A stretch of 42,871 nt of DNA from Bacillus andreraoultii (lineage in GTDB: Bacteria; Bacillota; Bacilli; Bacillales; Caldibacillaceae). A program made the position numbers and the translations under genes. This document shows, in pieces, positions 33,443-41,567 of this stretch. The stretch is from assembly GCF_001244735.1 (NCBI RefSeq), contig NZ_LN868936.1:468074-510944 (forward strand), written 5' to 3'. Under the pieces are notes generated by a model. The model was not told where the DNA came from and ran no database searches. It was given only the letters and a program-made list of their open reading frames with translations. The stretch's first letter is position 1, and every line of letters starts with the position of its first letter.

Positions 33443-33943
33443 TTAAGCACCTTGTTCTTCTTTTTGATCAGCAACTGCTTTTGTAGCAAGAGCAAAGTTG
33501 CGAATTGGAGCTTGAAGAACGCTAAGCAACATAGAAAGCAAGCCTTCTCTTGAAGGTAGTTCTGCAAGAGCTTTAATTTCTTCAACAGTTGATACATTAC
33601 CTTCGATGACACCCGCTTTGATTTCCAATGCTTCATGGTTTTTAGCAAAGTCATTTAAAATTTTTGCAGGAGCAATCACATCGTCCGTACTGAATGCAAC
33701 TGCATTTGGTCCTGTAAGAACATCTGTTAAGCCATTCAACTCAGCAGCTTCAGCAGCTCTGCGAGTTAATGAGTTTTTATAAACTTTAAATTCTACGCCA
33801 GCTTCACGAAGTTGTTTACGAAGTTCTGTTACTTCAGCAACATTTAGCCCTCGGTAATCAACAACAATTGTTGATACACTGTTTTTGAATTTACCAGTAA
33901 TTTCGTCAACGATTTGTTTCTTTTGTTCAAGAACACTAGACAT
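33443..33943 (-). CDS. rplJ: 50S ribosomal protein L10
   Basis: L10 anchors L7/L12 dimers to 23S rRNA and represses its own operon. The 166 residues start [20 protein letters not shown] and include [31 protein letters not shown] and the C-terminal L7/L12-binding helix. The ATG at 33943 lies after AGGAGGTGTAGGT; an upstream ATG 14 codons earlier falls in the leader and is rejected. The leader carries the classic transcription attenuator. Confidence 0.96.
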   Translation of the reverse strand: MSSVLEQKKQIVDEITGKFKNSVSTIVVDYRGLNVAEVTELRKQLREAGVEFKVYKNSLTRRAAEAAELNGLTDVLTGPNAVAFSTDDVIAPAKILNDFAKNHEALEIKAGVIEGNVSTVEEIKALAELPSREGLLSMLLSVLQAPIRNFALATKAVADQKEEQGA

Positions 33944-33985
33944 ACCTACACCTCCTAATTGATGATGAACATCTATACCGGTCAT

Positions 33986-34150
33986 CTACCAAAAAACCTC
34001 CTTATCTAGTAGACAAGGAGGTTTACATAGCATTTTAAACAAATCACTATTTAATAGTAATTTACTACATTCTATGTTTTTACCTCGGCAGGAAATTAAG
34101 CTAAAGACATTAGCACCTACTGTCTACGGTATAAATGTTTATTTAACTAA
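33986..34150 (-). promoter_or_regulatory. L10 leader: transcription attenuator of rplJ-rplL
   Basis: The leader from about 34150 to 33986 contains the TTTCCTGCCGAGGTA motif typical of Bacillus L10 leaders. It then has AACCTCCTT (minus strand, 34023-34015) pairing with AAGGAGGTT (34003-33995), followed by a run of six T: a complete terminator. L10 or L10-(L12)4 binding upstream is known to favour the terminator in this family. The hairpin also mimics the rplJ Shine-Dalgarno site. Confidence 0.85.
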
Positions 34151-34158
34151 CGAATGAA

Positions 34159-34188
34159 ATAATATCATATCTATATTTCAAATGTCAA
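34159..34188 (-). promoter_or_regulatory. Promoter of rplJ-rplL
   Basis: A perfect TTGACA (34183-34188) lies 18 bases from TATTAT (34159-34164, 5 of 6). The -35 box is only eight bases beyond the rplA stop. It feeds the L10 leader. Confidence 0.75.
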
Positions 34189-34195
34189 GAACTTA

Positions 34196-34885
34196 TTAAA
34201 ATGAAGTTGGATCAACTTTAATTCCAGGTCCCATTGTTGAGCTAATTGTTACATTTTTCAAGTATGTTCCTTTAGCAGCGGCAGGTTTCACTTTATTAAT
34301 TGTTTCTACCATTGTAGCTAAGTTTTCGTAAAGTTTTTCATTATCAAATGAGATTTTACCGATAGGAACGTGAACATTCCCTGCTTTATCTACACGATAT
34401 TCAACTTTACCAGCTTTAATTTCGTTAATCGCACGAGCAACATCAAATGTAACTGTACCTGTCTTAGGGTTTGGCATTAAACCTTTAGGTCCTAAGATAC
34501 GACCTAATTTACCAACTTCAGCCATCATATCAGGTGTAGCAACGATCACATCAAATTCTAACCAACCTTGTTGGATTTTATGAACGTAATCTGCGTCACC
34601 TACATAGTCAGCACCAGCTGCTTCTGCTTCTTTTGCTTTTTCACCTTTAGCAAATACAAGTACACGTTGAGTTTTACCTGTACCATTTGGTAAAACGACA
34701 GCACCACGAATTTGTTGGTCATTTTTTCTAGGATCTACGCCTAAACGAAATGCAACTTCTACAGATGCATCAAAATTTACATAATTTGTTTTCTTCAATA
34801 ATTCTATAGCTTCTTTTCCCTCATAAGCTGTTGAACGGTCAATTAACTTAACAGCTTCGATATATTTTTTACCTCTTTTAGCCAT
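34196..34885 (-). CDS. rplA: 50S ribosomal protein L1
   Basis: L1 forms the mobile stalk that guides deacylated tRNA out of the E site and represses its own operon. The 229 residues begin [20 protein letters not shown] and contain [39 protein letters not shown] and the C-terminal [10 protein letters not shown]. The tail ends at PTSF, slightly short of the usual Bacillus ...NVK end. The ATG at 34885 follows AAGGAGG; an upstream in-frame start 35 codons earlier would read through the L1 operator. Confidence 0.96.
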   Translation of the reverse strand: MAKRGKKYIEAVKLIDRSTAYEGKEAIELLKKTNYVNFDASVEVAFRLGVDPRKNDQQIRGAVVLPNGTGKTQRVLVFAKGEKAKEAEAAGADYVGDADYVHKIQQGWLEFDVIVATPDMMAEVGKLGRILGPKGLMPNPKTGTVTFDVARAINEIKAGKVEYRVDKAGNVHVPIGKISFDNEKLYENLATMVETINKVKPAAAKGTYLKNVTISSTMGPGIKVDPTSF

Positions 34886-34902
34886 AATAATCCTCCTTAA
34901 TT

Positions 34903-34929
34903 GTGGTTTTAACGGTTGGGACCTCCCAC
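34903..34929 (-). promoter_or_regulatory. L1-binding-site mimic upstream of rplA
   Basis: Minus-strand GTGGGAGG, a small hairpin and CCGTTAAAACCAC reproduce the 23S rRNA L1-binding helix (GUGGGAGG...ACCAC). It ends 17 bases before the rplA start, where L1 binding would block translation. Confidence 0.7.
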
Positions 34930-34933
34930 GAAT

Positions 34934-34978
34934 AGAGGTTGCGACTAAATATTTGTCATACAAAACGCCGCAACCTCT
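34934..34978 (-). other. Inverted repeat between rplK and rplA
   Basis: AGAGGTTGCG (34934-34943) and CGCAACCTCT (34969-34978) form a perfect 10-bp stem with a 25-base AT-rich loop, without a T-run. It lies directly upstream of the second L1 site. Confidence 0.55.
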
Positions 34979-34990
34979 CAAAAAGAACAA

Positions 34991-35416
34991 TTAATCTTCA
35001 ATCGTTATACCCATACTGCGTGCAGTACCTTCAACCATTTTCATGGCCGCTTCTACACTAGCCGCATTTAAATCAGGCATTTTTGTTTCAGCAATTTCAC
35101 GCACTTTATCACGTTTAACTGTTGCAACTTTATTACGGTTTGGTTCACCGGATCCTGATTCAATACCAGCTGCTTTTTTAAGTAGAACTGCTGCAGGTGG
35201 TGTTTTAGTAATAAAAGTAAATGAACGATCTTCATAAACTGTAATTTCTACCGGTATAATCAAACCAGCTTGATCAGCTGTACGAGCGTTGAATTCTTTA
35301 CAAAATCCCATAATGTTAACGCCAGCTTGACCTAATGCAGGACCGACTGGTGGCGCAGGATTCGCTTTACCTGCTGGAATTTGTAGTTTAACTAATTTGA
35401 TGACTTTTTTAGCCAC
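34991..35416 (-). CDS. rplK: 50S ribosomal protein L11
   Basis: L11 is at the GTPase-associated centre, needed for stringent-factor activation and the target region of thiostrepton. The 141 residues include [20 protein letters not shown]-type start (here [20 protein letters not shown]), the proline-rich [17 protein letters not shown] and the C-terminal [20 protein letters not shown] signature. The GTG at 35416 is chosen because it aligns with the family and lies eight bases from AGGAGG. The three upstream codons translate the spacer. Confidence 0.96.
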   Translation of the reverse strand: MAKKVIKLVKLQIPAGKANPAPPVGPALGQAGVNIMGFCKEFNARTADQAGLIIPVEITVYEDRSFTFITKTPPAAVLLKKAAGIESGSGEPNRNKVATVKRDKVREIAETKMPDLNAASVEAAMKMVEGTARSMGITIED

Positions 35417-35442
35417 GAGACACACCTCCTTAAGTCCGTGAT

Positions 35443-35468
35443 GTGGTAATTGGGTTAAACCCTCCCAC
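35443..35468 (-). promoter_or_regulatory. L1-binding-site mimic upstream of rplK
   Basis: Minus-strand GTGGGAGG, the hairpin GGGTTTAACCC and AATTACCAC match the 23S rRNA L1 site even more closely than the rplA copy, including the ...TACCAC 3' side. It ends 26 bases before the rplK start. Confidence 0.75.
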
Positions 35469-35485
35469 TCAAATACATAGCATAT

Positions 35486-35514
35486 ATATTACAATAGTGC
35501 TAAACCATTGTCAA
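35486..35514 (-). promoter_or_regulatory. Promoter of rplK-rplA
   Basis: TTGACA (35509-35514) is followed after 17 bases by TAATAT (35486-35491). Transcription would start about ten bases before the first L1 motif, so that motif sits at the 5' end of the mRNA. Confidence 0.75.
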
Positions 35515-35583
35515 TCTCACTAAGAGACATACCGACTTAAAAATAGTACCAAATTCTCACGAGTTTTTCAAGTTATTCATATA

Positions 35584-36117
35584 TTATATTTTTTCAATTT
35601 GAGAAAAATCTAATTCTACAGGTGTATCTCGACCGAACATATTTACCAAAACTTTTACCTTTGCTTTATCTCGATCAATTTCTTCTACATTTCCAGTAAA
35701 GTTCGTAAACGGTCCTTCAACGACCTTCACCGACTCCCCAATTTCCACATCAACCTCTACACGTTTTTCATCAATACCCATTCGTTTTAATAATGTGTGA
35801 ACTTCCTCAGGTAATAGTGGTGTTGGTTTGGAACCAGAACCTGTTGAACCGACAAATCCTGTTACTCCAGGTGTATTTCTCACTACGTACCATGAATCGT
35901 CCGTCATGATTAATTCAACTAGTACGTATCCTGGGAACACTTTCTTTTTAACAACTTTAGACTTACCATTTTTAATTTCTGTTTCTTCTTCCTCAGGTAC
36001 AATCACTCGGAATATTTTATCTTGCATTGCCATTGATTCAACTCGTTTTTCTAAGTTTGTTTTAACTTTATTTTCATAACCTGAATACGTATGGACTACA
36101 TACCAATTTTTTTCCAT
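35584..36117 (-). CDS. nusG: Transcription termination/antitermination factor NusG
   Basis: NusG binds RNA polymerase and couples it to pausing, Rho and, through S10, the ribosome. The 177 residues have the NGN domain (MEKNWYVVHTYSGYENKVKT, VFPGYVLVEL, VRNTPGVTGFVGS) and a C-terminal KOW domain (VVEGPFTNFTGNVEEIDRDK). The start at 36117 matches the family. Its GGAGGG site is 22 bases away, an unusual gap that a small hairpin may shorten. A terminator-like hairpin separates it from secE. Confidence 0.96.
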   Translation of the reverse strand: MEKNWYVVHTYSGYENKVKTNLEKRVESMAMQDKIFRVIVPEEEETEIKNGKSKVVKKKVFPGYVLVELIMTDDSWYVVRNTPGVTGFVGSTGSGSKPTPLLPEEVHTLLKRMGIDEKRVEVDVEIGESVKVVEGPFTNFTGNVEEIDRDKAKVKVLVNMFGRDTPVELDFSQIEKI

Positions 36118-36122
36118 TAAAG

Positions 36123-36145
36123 AGGACTAAATCGTCCTTCCCTCC
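36123..36145 (-). promoter_or_regulatory. Shine-Dalgarno site with looped-out spacer at nusG
   Basis: GGAGGG (36140-36145) is followed by AGGAC (36138-36134) and GTCCT (36127-36123), which pair around a 6-base loop. Folding would leave about six unpaired bases to the ATG instead of 22. Confidence 0.4.
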
Positions 36146-36179
36146 CTAGATTAAAGTAGAATAACTGTATAGATAACGA

Positions 36180-36202
36180 AAAAACCCGACAACCGGGTTT
36201 TT
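36180..36202 (-). terminator. Terminator-like hairpin between secE and nusG
   Basis: AAAAACCCG (36180-36188) and CGGGTTTTT (36194-36202) form a perfect 9-bp symmetrical stem with a 5-base loop and T-run on either strand. It lies 49 bases after the secE stop, inside what is usually one transcript. Confidence 0.65.
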
Positions 36203-36251
36203 GCATTGTTCATTACCATTATAACAAAGGATGAACTTCTTATTCACATAA

Positions 36252-36431
36252 TTATAGGAATAACTCGATAATTTGTGTTATACCAAGATCCACTAATGTG
36301 AAAAATAAGGTAAAAAATAACAAAGTAGTTATTACCGTAATCGTATACTTTGTTAACTCTTTCCGGTGCGGCCATCTAACTTTTCGCATTTCTTCAGTAA
36401 CGTTTCGGAAAAACTTGCTAATCTTTTGCAT
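36252..36431 (-). CDS. secE: Preprotein translocase subunit SecE
   Basis: SecE is the small single-span clamp of the SecYEG channel. The 59 residues begin MQKISKFFRNVTEEMRKVRW, contain the conserved amphipathic WPHRKELTKYT region and end in one transmembrane helix (about residues 32-54). The ATG at 36431 follows GGAGGTTTGAC. It lies between rpmG and nusG as in other Bacilli. Confidence 0.95.
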   Translation of the reverse strand: MQKISKFFRNVTEEMRKVRWPHRKELTKYTITVITTLLFFTLFFTLVDLGITQIIELFL

Positions 36432-36465
36432 GTCAAACCTCCAAAAAACGGGATAATTACTCGAT

Positions 36466-36612
36466 TTATGCTTGTCGATGGACCGTATGCATTTGGCAGT
36501 TTGGACAATACTTTTTTAGTTCTAAGCGGACTTGTTTACTGTCATTCGATTCAGTCGTCTTATAGTTTCTACATCCACAAACAGAACAAGCTAATACAAT
36601 TTTTTTCGGCAT
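36466..36612 (-). CDS. rpmG: 50S ribosomal protein L33 (zinc type)
   Basis: The 48 residues begin MPKKIVLACSVCGCRNYKTT and end KYCPNCQMHTVHRQA. The two CxxC pairs mark the zinc-binding form of L33, which lies near the E site. Bacilli may hold extra rpmG copies with or without zinc ligands; only this one is in the window. The ATG at 36612 has only a weak GGTG Shine-Dalgarno site. It precedes secE. Confidence 0.95.
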   Translation of the reverse strand: MPKKIVLACSVCGCRNYKTTESNDSKQVRLELKKYCPNCQMHTVHRQA

Positions 36613-36658
36613 ATGATCACACCAACGTTATTTAAATTTTAACTAATCCATCTAAGAA

Positions 36659-36688
36659 ACTTTAACATGTAAACGATTATCATGTCAA
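36659..36688 (-). promoter_or_regulatory. Promoter of rpmG-secE
   Basis: TTGACA (36683-36688), an 18-base spacer and TAAAGT (36659-36664) with a TG one base upstream (extended -10). It lies between sigH and rpmG, about 47 bases before the rpmG start. Confidence 0.6.
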
Positions 36689-36757
36689 TCACTTCTTAGG
36701 TCAATATCCCTAACTAGTCATATCAAAAAGCCATATCGTAAACCTAAAATATGATTA

Positions 36758-37420
36758 TTAATTCAATTCCTTTAATGTGATTTCCTTTGATTCTATATAC
36801 TTCTCGAGTTTTCTTTTCACACGTTGAAGGGCGTTATCAATAGACTTTACATGGCGATTTAACATTTCGGAAATTTCTTGATAAGATTGCCCGTCTAAAT
36901 ACAAAGAAAGTACTTCCCGCTCTAAATCACTAAGTAATTCGGTCATCTTTACTTCAATGTGATCAAATTCTTCTTGGTTTATTATTAATTCTTCAGGGTC
37001 TAATGATTTTGAACCCTTTAACATATCCATTAGTGTCCGATCTGACTCCTCATCATAAACAGGCTTGTCCAATGAAATATATGAATTGAGGGGAATATGT
37101 TTTTGTCGTGTTGCCGTCTTTATTGCTGTTATAATTTGTCGTGTAATGCATAGTTCAGCAAACGCTTTAAAAGATGCCATTTTATCATCTTTATAATCGC
37201 GAATTGCTTTAAACAAGCCTATCATACCTTCTTGAACAATATCTTCTCTATCCGCACCTATTAAAAAGTATGATCTTGCTTTTGCGCGAACAAACTGACG
37301 GTATTTATGAATTAAATAGTCAAGTGCCTCACTATCTCCTTGGTGAACGAGTTCAATCAGTTGTTCATCTTCTAGGTGTACATAATGATTGCTGTCGTTT
37401 ATACTTTTGTTTTCCCTCAA
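36758..37420 (-). CDS. sigH: RNA polymerase sigma factor SigH (sporulation/transition phase)
   Basis: SigH directs transition-phase, competence and early-sporulation genes. The 220 residues include the sigma-70 region 2 (LDYLIHKYRQFVRAKARSYF, ADREDIVQEGMIGLFKAIRD, FKAFAELCITRQIITAIKTA) and region 4 with the helix-turn-helix SYQEISEMLNRHVKSIDNAL. It starts with TTG at 37420, about six bases after GGGGTGA. It has its own consensus promoter. This supports an endospore-forming host. Confidence 0.96.
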   Translation of the reverse strand: MRENKSINDSNHYVHLEDEQLIELVHQGDSEALDYLIHKYRQFVRAKARSYFLIGADREDIVQEGMIGLFKAIRDYKDDKMASFKAFAELCITRQIITAIKTATRQKHIPLNSYISLDKPVYDEESDRTLMDMLKGSKSLDPEELIINQEEFDHIEVKMTELLSDLEREVLSLYLDGQSYQEISEMLNRHVKSIDNALQRVKRKLEKYIESKEITLKELN

Positions 37421-37459
37421 CGAAAATCACCCCGACCCCTTGTTGCGATTGTTAGGTAC

Positions 37460-37489
37460 ATTATACATTAGCTAAATTTAAAGCGTCAA
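37460..37489 (-). promoter_or_regulatory. Promoter of sigH
   Basis: TTGACG (37484-37489, 5 of 6), an 18-base spacer and a perfect TATAAT (37460-37465). The -35 box touches the rae1 stop codon. A SigA-type promoter; no AbrB or Spo0A site was sought. Confidence 0.75.
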
Positions 37490-38002
37490 CTAGCTTCCTT
37501 CCCCTCTTCTGAATTTTTCAAAAAAATCCAGAACCTCCTTTGATAAGGGAATCTTTGAAACTGGTTGTCCATGTTTGATTTCTTTCATATTTTGATTAAT
37601 ACCCTTTTCAATATCGTTTATTTCATTGTATAATTCTCTCGCTGATTTTCGAAATGCCCCTTGTCCGAAGATTTGCCACTGTTCTGCATAGTCTGATGTT
37701 GCAACAAATACTTTCGTTGTGCGATTTGTTAATTGTGTCGCTAATTTTTCTATTTTTTCATCTGCCGTTTCCTTTTCTTTTGTGTATATCACATCTACGT
37801 TATAATTTTTATATTTTTGTTCTATCCCTTTAGCGATATAAGCGTCAAAAACCACAATAACCTTTGTACCTGTATACCCCTGATACTCGGCCATTTTTTC
37901 TATTAATAAGTCACGGGCAGCTGCAAAATCACTATTCTTTAATTTTTGTAATTCAGGCCATGCTCCAATCATGTTATAGCCATCAACAATGAGTATGTCC
38001 AT
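37490..38002 (-). CDS. rae1: Ribosome-associated endoribonuclease Rae1 (YacP, NYN domain)
   Basis: Rae1 cleaves mRNA in the ribosomal A site in a translation-dependent way. The 170 residues form a PIN-like NYN domain: an N-terminal acidic motif VDGYNMIGAWPEL, a central KVIVVFDAY strand and the acidic motif KETADEKIEKLA with VATSDYAEQ near the C-terminal half. It follows rlmB by four bases and ends at the sigH promoter. Called from domain order, motifs and position. Confidence 0.9.
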   Translation of the reverse strand: MDILIVDGYNMIGAWPELQKLKNSDFAAARDLLIEKMAEYQGYTGTKVIVVFDAYIAKGIEQKYKNYNVDVIYTKEKETADEKIEKLATQLTNRTTKVFVATSDYAEQWQIFGQGAFRKSARELYNEINDIEKGINQNMKEIKHGQPVSKIPLSKEVLDFFEKFRRGEGS

Positions 38003-38006
38003 TTTA

Positions 38007-38744
38007 TTACCTTAACGGAGATCGTTTACGATAAATTTCATACATTAGAAGTGCAGCTGCGACTGATGCATTTAATGATGTAACATGCCCCTTCATTGGC
38101 AGTTGTAATAGAAAATCACATTTTTCTTTATGTAACCGGCTTATTCCCTTTCCTTCACTACCGATAATTAATGCAATTGGTAATGATCCGTCTATTTCTC
38201 GATAATCCATTTTTCCTAATGCATCTGTTCCCGCAATCCAGACACCTTTTTCTTTAAGTTCATCAATTGTTCTTGCAATATTTGTTACCCGAACAACAGG
38301 AACATGCTCAATAGCACCAGTTGATGCTTTGGCAACTGTTGTTGTTAGGCCAACAGATCGTCGTTTCGGTATAATTATACCATGAACACCACTTGCATCC
38401 GCTGTTCTCATAATTGAACCTAAATTATGTGGGTCTTCAATCTCATCCAAGATTAGAAAAAATGGATCTTCTCCCCGAGATTCAGCCCGTTTGAATAGTT
38501 CATCGAGTTCATAATATTGATAAGCCGCAACCTGTGCGACAACGCCTTGGTGATTTCCTTCGACCATTTCATCTAGTTTTTTCTTTGGTACAAACTGAAC
38601 GATAATTCCATTTTCCTTTGCTGCTTTTATGATTGGCTGCATAGCGCCTCTTTGAGAACCTTCACCAATCCAAATTTTATTTATTTCTCGACTCGATTTA
38701 ATTGCTTCTAATACTGGATTTTTCCCAGTAATATAATTATCCAT
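38007..38744 (-). CDS. rlmB: 23S rRNA (guanosine-2'-O)-methyltransferase RlmB
   Basis: A SpoU/TrmH-family knotted methyltransferase expected to methylate G2251 in the P loop. The 245 residues have an L30e-like N-terminal substrate-binding domain and the knot motifs [35 protein letters not shown] and [17 protein letters not shown]. The ATG at 38744 is preferred over an in-frame GTG three codons upstream. It overlaps mrnC by 8 bases. Confidence 0.92.
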   Translation of the reverse strand: MDNYITGKNPVLEAIKSSREINKIWIGEGSQRGAMQPIIKAAKENGIIVQFVPKKKLDEMVEGNHQGVVAQVAAYQYYELDELFKRAESRGEDPFFLILDEIEDPHNLGSIMRTADASGVHGIIIPKRRSVGLTTTVAKASTGAIEHVPVVRVTNIARTIDELKEKGVWIAGTDALGKMDYREIDGSLPIALIIGSEGKGISRLHKEKCDFLLQLPMKGHVTSLNASVAAALLMYEIYRKRSPLR

Positions 38745-39162
38745 GATGATCACCCCATCTTTCTTCTGCTTTTAATAAGGCCATTTGAATTAGTTCTTCT
38801 AATCGTTCGTAATTTTGTGATAAGAACAGATAACCGATTAGCGCCTCAAAGGCCGTACTATAGCGATATGTTTGTATGTCTGTATTTTTTGGTGATGTAT
38901 GGCTCTTTGCATTTCTACCCCTTTTTACAACATTAACTTCCTCTTCTGTCAATAACTCTTCTTCTAAAAATGCGTGAATTACAGCATTTTGCGCTTTTGC
39001 TGAGACGTACTGAGTGGCCTTTTTTTGCAATAAGTTTGGCTTTACTTCACCCTTTTTTAACAGGTGACGCCGAACATATACTTCATATACGGCATCACCA
39101 ATATAGGCAAGGGCTAAACTATTTAACGTTTTTGGGTCCTTTACAAATTCATTAATTAACAT
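38737..39162 (-). CDS. mrnC: Mini-ribonuclease III
   Basis: MrnC is a dimeric RNase III catalytic domain without a dsRNA-binding domain; it matures the ends of 23S rRNA. The 141 residues have the catalytic motif [15 protein letters not shown] and the second acidic motif [14 protein letters not shown], with [18 protein letters not shown] between. The ATG at 39162 is four bases after the cysS stop and has AAGGGG in the cysS end. It is next to cysS as in B. subtilis. Confidence 0.94.
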   Translation of the reverse strand: MLINEFVKDPKTLNSLALAYIGDAVYEVYVRRHLLKKGEVKPNLLQKKATQYVSAKAQNAVIHAFLEEELLTEEEVNVVKRGRNAKSHTSPKNTDIQTYRYSTAFEALIGYLFLSQNYERLEELIQMALLKAEERWGDHHG

Positions 39163-39165
39163 GCA

Positions 39166-40563
39166 TTAACCCCTTTTCCAACGCGTTCCATGAGGTGTAT
39201 CTTCTAAAATAATATTCATTGCTTTTAATTGATCACGAATTTCATCCGAAGTTTGGAAATCGCGATTTTCCCTCGCTTTGTTTCTTTTCGTAATTAGTTG
39301 TTCAATTTCTTCATCTAGCAACTCATCTTTTTCTAAAGAAAGCCCTAGAACATTGAAAAACTGCTCAAAAGATTGAATATATGCTTCAATCACCTTGGTT
39401 GAAGTGTTTTGTTCCATTAAGTAATAGTTTGCTGATTTCGACAATTCAAAAAGGATAGAAATTGCATTTGCTGTGTTGAAATCATCATCCATTTCCGTTA
39501 CAAATTGCTCGTTATATTTACTTATTTCGTCCAACCATTTTTGATCATGATCAGCTAGATTTGCACTTACATCAAGACGATGTTTTAAATTTTTATAAGA
39601 TGTTTGTAACCGTTCAAGGCCAGCCTTTGCATTATTCATTAGTTCTTCACTAAAATTAATCGGATGGCGATAATGAACGGATAACATAAAATAACGTAAT
39701 ACATTTGGATCATGCTTTTTAATAATCTCATGAACTAAAACAAAATTTCCTAACGACTTAGACATCTTTTCATTATCAATATTAATATAGCCATTATGCA
39801 TCCAATAATTAGCAAACGGTTTTCCAGTTAAACTTTCAGATTGGGCAATTTCATTTTCATGGTGTGGGAAGGATAAATCTTGTCCTCCAGCATGGATGTC
39901 AATCGTATCTCCTAAATATTCCCGAGCCATTGCAGAGCACTCGATATGCCATCCAGGTCTACCGTTCCCCCATGGGCTTTCCCAACTTACTTCCCCTGGT
40001 TTTGCCGCTTTCCAAAGGGCAAAGTCGAGCGGGTCATGCTTTTTCTCTCCCACTTCAATTCTTGTTCCTAGTCTTAAATCATCAATCGATTGATGCGATA
40101 ATTTACCATACTCTTTAAATTTTTTAGTTCGGAAATATACGTCTCCATCCGATTCATAAGCATAGTCTTTTTTCACTAATTCATTAATAAAGTCAATAAT
40201 TGTTTGCATATTTTCTGTCACCCTTGGATGATGGGTTGCATCCATGCATCCGAGGGCAGATACATCTTCAAAATAAGCATCAATAAAGCGGTTAGCTAAA
40301 GAAAATACATCTTCACCATTTTCATTTGCAGTCTTAATAATTTTGTCATCAACATCCGTAAAATTTGAAACATAATTCACTTCGTAACCGCGAAACTCAA
40401 GGTAACGACGTACTGTATCAAAAACGATAGCTGGCCTCGCATTCCCAATATGAATATAATTATAGACGGTTGGACCACATACATACATTTTTACTTTGCC
40501 ATCTTCAATCGGTTTAAATACTTCTTTTCTCTGTGTCAATGTATTATAGATTTGAATGGACAT
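39166..40563 (-). CDS. cysS: Cysteinyl-tRNA synthetase
   Basis: CysS is a class I synthetase that charges tRNA-Cys; zinc selects the thiol substrate. The 465 residues include Cys29 in [13 protein letters not shown] (38-41), [10 protein letters not shown] and [10 protein letters not shown] (zinc ligands) and the KMSKSLGNF loop (about 266-270). The start overlaps the end of cysE by 20 bases, with AGGAG inside cysE. The joint T-box leader senses uncharged tRNA-Cys. Confidence 0.97.
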   Translation of the reverse strand: MSIQIYNTLTQRKEVFKPIEDGKVKMYVCGPTVYNYIHIGNARPAIVFDTVRRYLEFRGYEVNYVSNFTDVDDKIIKTANENGEDVFSLANRFIDAYFEDVSALGCMDATHHPRVTENMQTIIDFINELVKKDYAYESDGDVYFRTKKFKEYGKLSHQSIDDLRLGTRIEVGEKKHDPLDFALWKAAKPGEVSWESPWGNGRPGWHIECSAMAREYLGDTIDIHAGGQDLSFPHHENEIAQSESLTGKPFANYWMHNGYINIDNEKMSKSLGNFVLVHEIIKKHDPNVLRYFMLSVHYRHPINFSEELMNNAKAGLERLQTSYKNLKHRLDVSANLADHDQKWLDEISKYNEQFVTEMDDDFNTANAISILFELSKSANYYLMEQNTSTKVIEAYIQSFEQFFNVLGLSLEKDELLDEEIEQLITKRNKARENRDFQTSDEIRDQLKAMNIILEDTPHGTRWKRG

Positions 40564-41212
40564 TTTCCAAACTCCTATCTTTCTTTAATTGTTCAATTTC
40601 ATCTTTCAATTCATTTATTTGCAATTGCATCGATTTACATATATCAGCTACTGGATCCGGTAAATCCGTATGATTCAAGTCCTTTTTGATTTTTACTCCA
40701 TCTTGAATGACCACCCTACCTGGTATACCAACGACTGTTGCGTTTGGAGGGACATCTTTTAATACGACTGAACCCGCTCCAACTTTTGAATTTTCGCCCA
40801 CAGTTATTGAACCAAGAACTTTTGCTCCTGTCGCGACAAGAACATTATCTTTTATTGTTGGGTGTCTCTTTCCTTTCTCTTTCCCCGTACCACCAAGAGT
40901 CACACCTTGGTAAATGGTCACATTATCGCCAATCTCACATGTTTCCCCAATTACAACACCCATTCCGTGATCAATGAAGAAGCGCCTACCAATTTTTGCT
41001 CCAGGATGAATTTCAATTCCCGTTAAGAAACGGCTAAATTGAGATATACATCTCGCTAAAAAGAAAAGTTTCTTCTTAAACAACCAGTGGGCAATTCGAT
41101 GAAACCAAATAGCATGTAAACCAGAGTACGTTAAAAGGACTTCAATATAGCTTCTTGCTGCCGGGTCTTGCTCAAAAACGACCTCGATATCTTCTTTCAT
41201 CCGCTTAAACAT
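40544..41212 (-). CDS. cysE: Serine O-acetyltransferase
   Basis: CysE acetylates serine to O-acetylserine, the first committed step of cysteine synthesis. The 222 residues have the helical N-terminal half and a left-handed beta-helix of hexapeptide repeats from about residue 65, with [40 protein letters not shown] and the C-terminal VVGIPGRVV. The conserved His in the catalytic loop (GKRHPT) is present. The ATG at 41212 follows AGAGGGTGAGAAG. It is under the T-box leader. Confidence 0.96.
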   Translation of the reverse strand: MFKRMKEDIEVVFEQDPAARSYIEVLLTYSGLHAIWFHRIAHWLFKKKLFFLARCISQFSRFLTGIEIHPGAKIGRRFFIDHGMGVVIGETCEIGDNVTIYQGVTLGGTGKEKGKRHPTIKDNVLVATGAKVLGSITVGENSKVGAGSVVLKDVPPNATVVGIPGRVVIQDGVKIKKDLNHTDLPDPVADICKSMQLQINELKDEIEQLKKDRSLENVHSNL

Positions 41213-41250
41213 CTTCTCACCCTCTATTCTCCACCCTATTTTTTGCCATT

Positions 41251-41283
41251 AAAAAAACGCCCCTGTCACTCAGACAGAGACGC
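41251..41283 (-). terminator. Terminator of the cysE T-box
   Basis: Minus-strand CGTCTCTGTC pairs with GACAGGGGCG around a short loop, followed by TTTTTTT. It competes with the antiterminator formed by the T-box sequence at 41292-41306. Confidence 0.85.
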
Positions 41284-41500
41284 TAATTTTTGCGCGGTTC
41301 CACTCTGTTTGGACAAAAGTATAACATTCACCACTTCTATCCCAACTTTTCCTAATAACGGAAGGTAGCCGCCTTTATCTACTCTAATTATTTCAATAAA
41401 GGACTCCGGGATGCATTTCAATAATAACTACTTTAGGTTACTTTCAGCATTTGTAACCCTCTCTGTGAAAGAATTATTATTTACTTCTCCCCGTCATCGT
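41251..41500 (-). promoter_or_regulatory. T-box riboswitch (cysteine) upstream of cysE
   Basis: The T-box core AGAGTGGAACCGCGC (41292-41306) is unmistakable. Stem I begins near 41495 (GACGGGGAGAAGTAA), and its distal part contains AGAGAG and GCTGAAAGTAACC. The 3' arm carries a TGC cysteine triplet followed by A (41413-41415) as the likely specifier. A terminator (41251-41283) with a 10-bp GU-containing stem and seven T follows. Uncharged tRNA-Cys would stabilise the antiterminator and let cysE-cysS-mrnC-rlmB-rae1 be transcribed. Confidence 0.9.
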
Positions 41501-41567
41501 TTTAACAATCTATTATTGTTTGGATTTAACTTAGAAAAGGAATACATTAGTTTAAAAGTAATTTTGT
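41501..41567 (-). other. Short spacer holding the cysE promoter region
   Basis: Only about 65 bases lie between the T-box stem I and the likely IS end. No convincing -35/-10 pair was recognised; AATAAT near 41508-41513 is the only -10-like sequence. Either the promoter is weak or it is supplied from the IS side. Confidence 0.35.

Noticed and set aside
34886-34990. An N-terminal extension of L1 starting at 34990
   Set aside because: It would run through the L1 operator and inverted repeat and abut the rplK stop. L1 begins MAKRGKKY.
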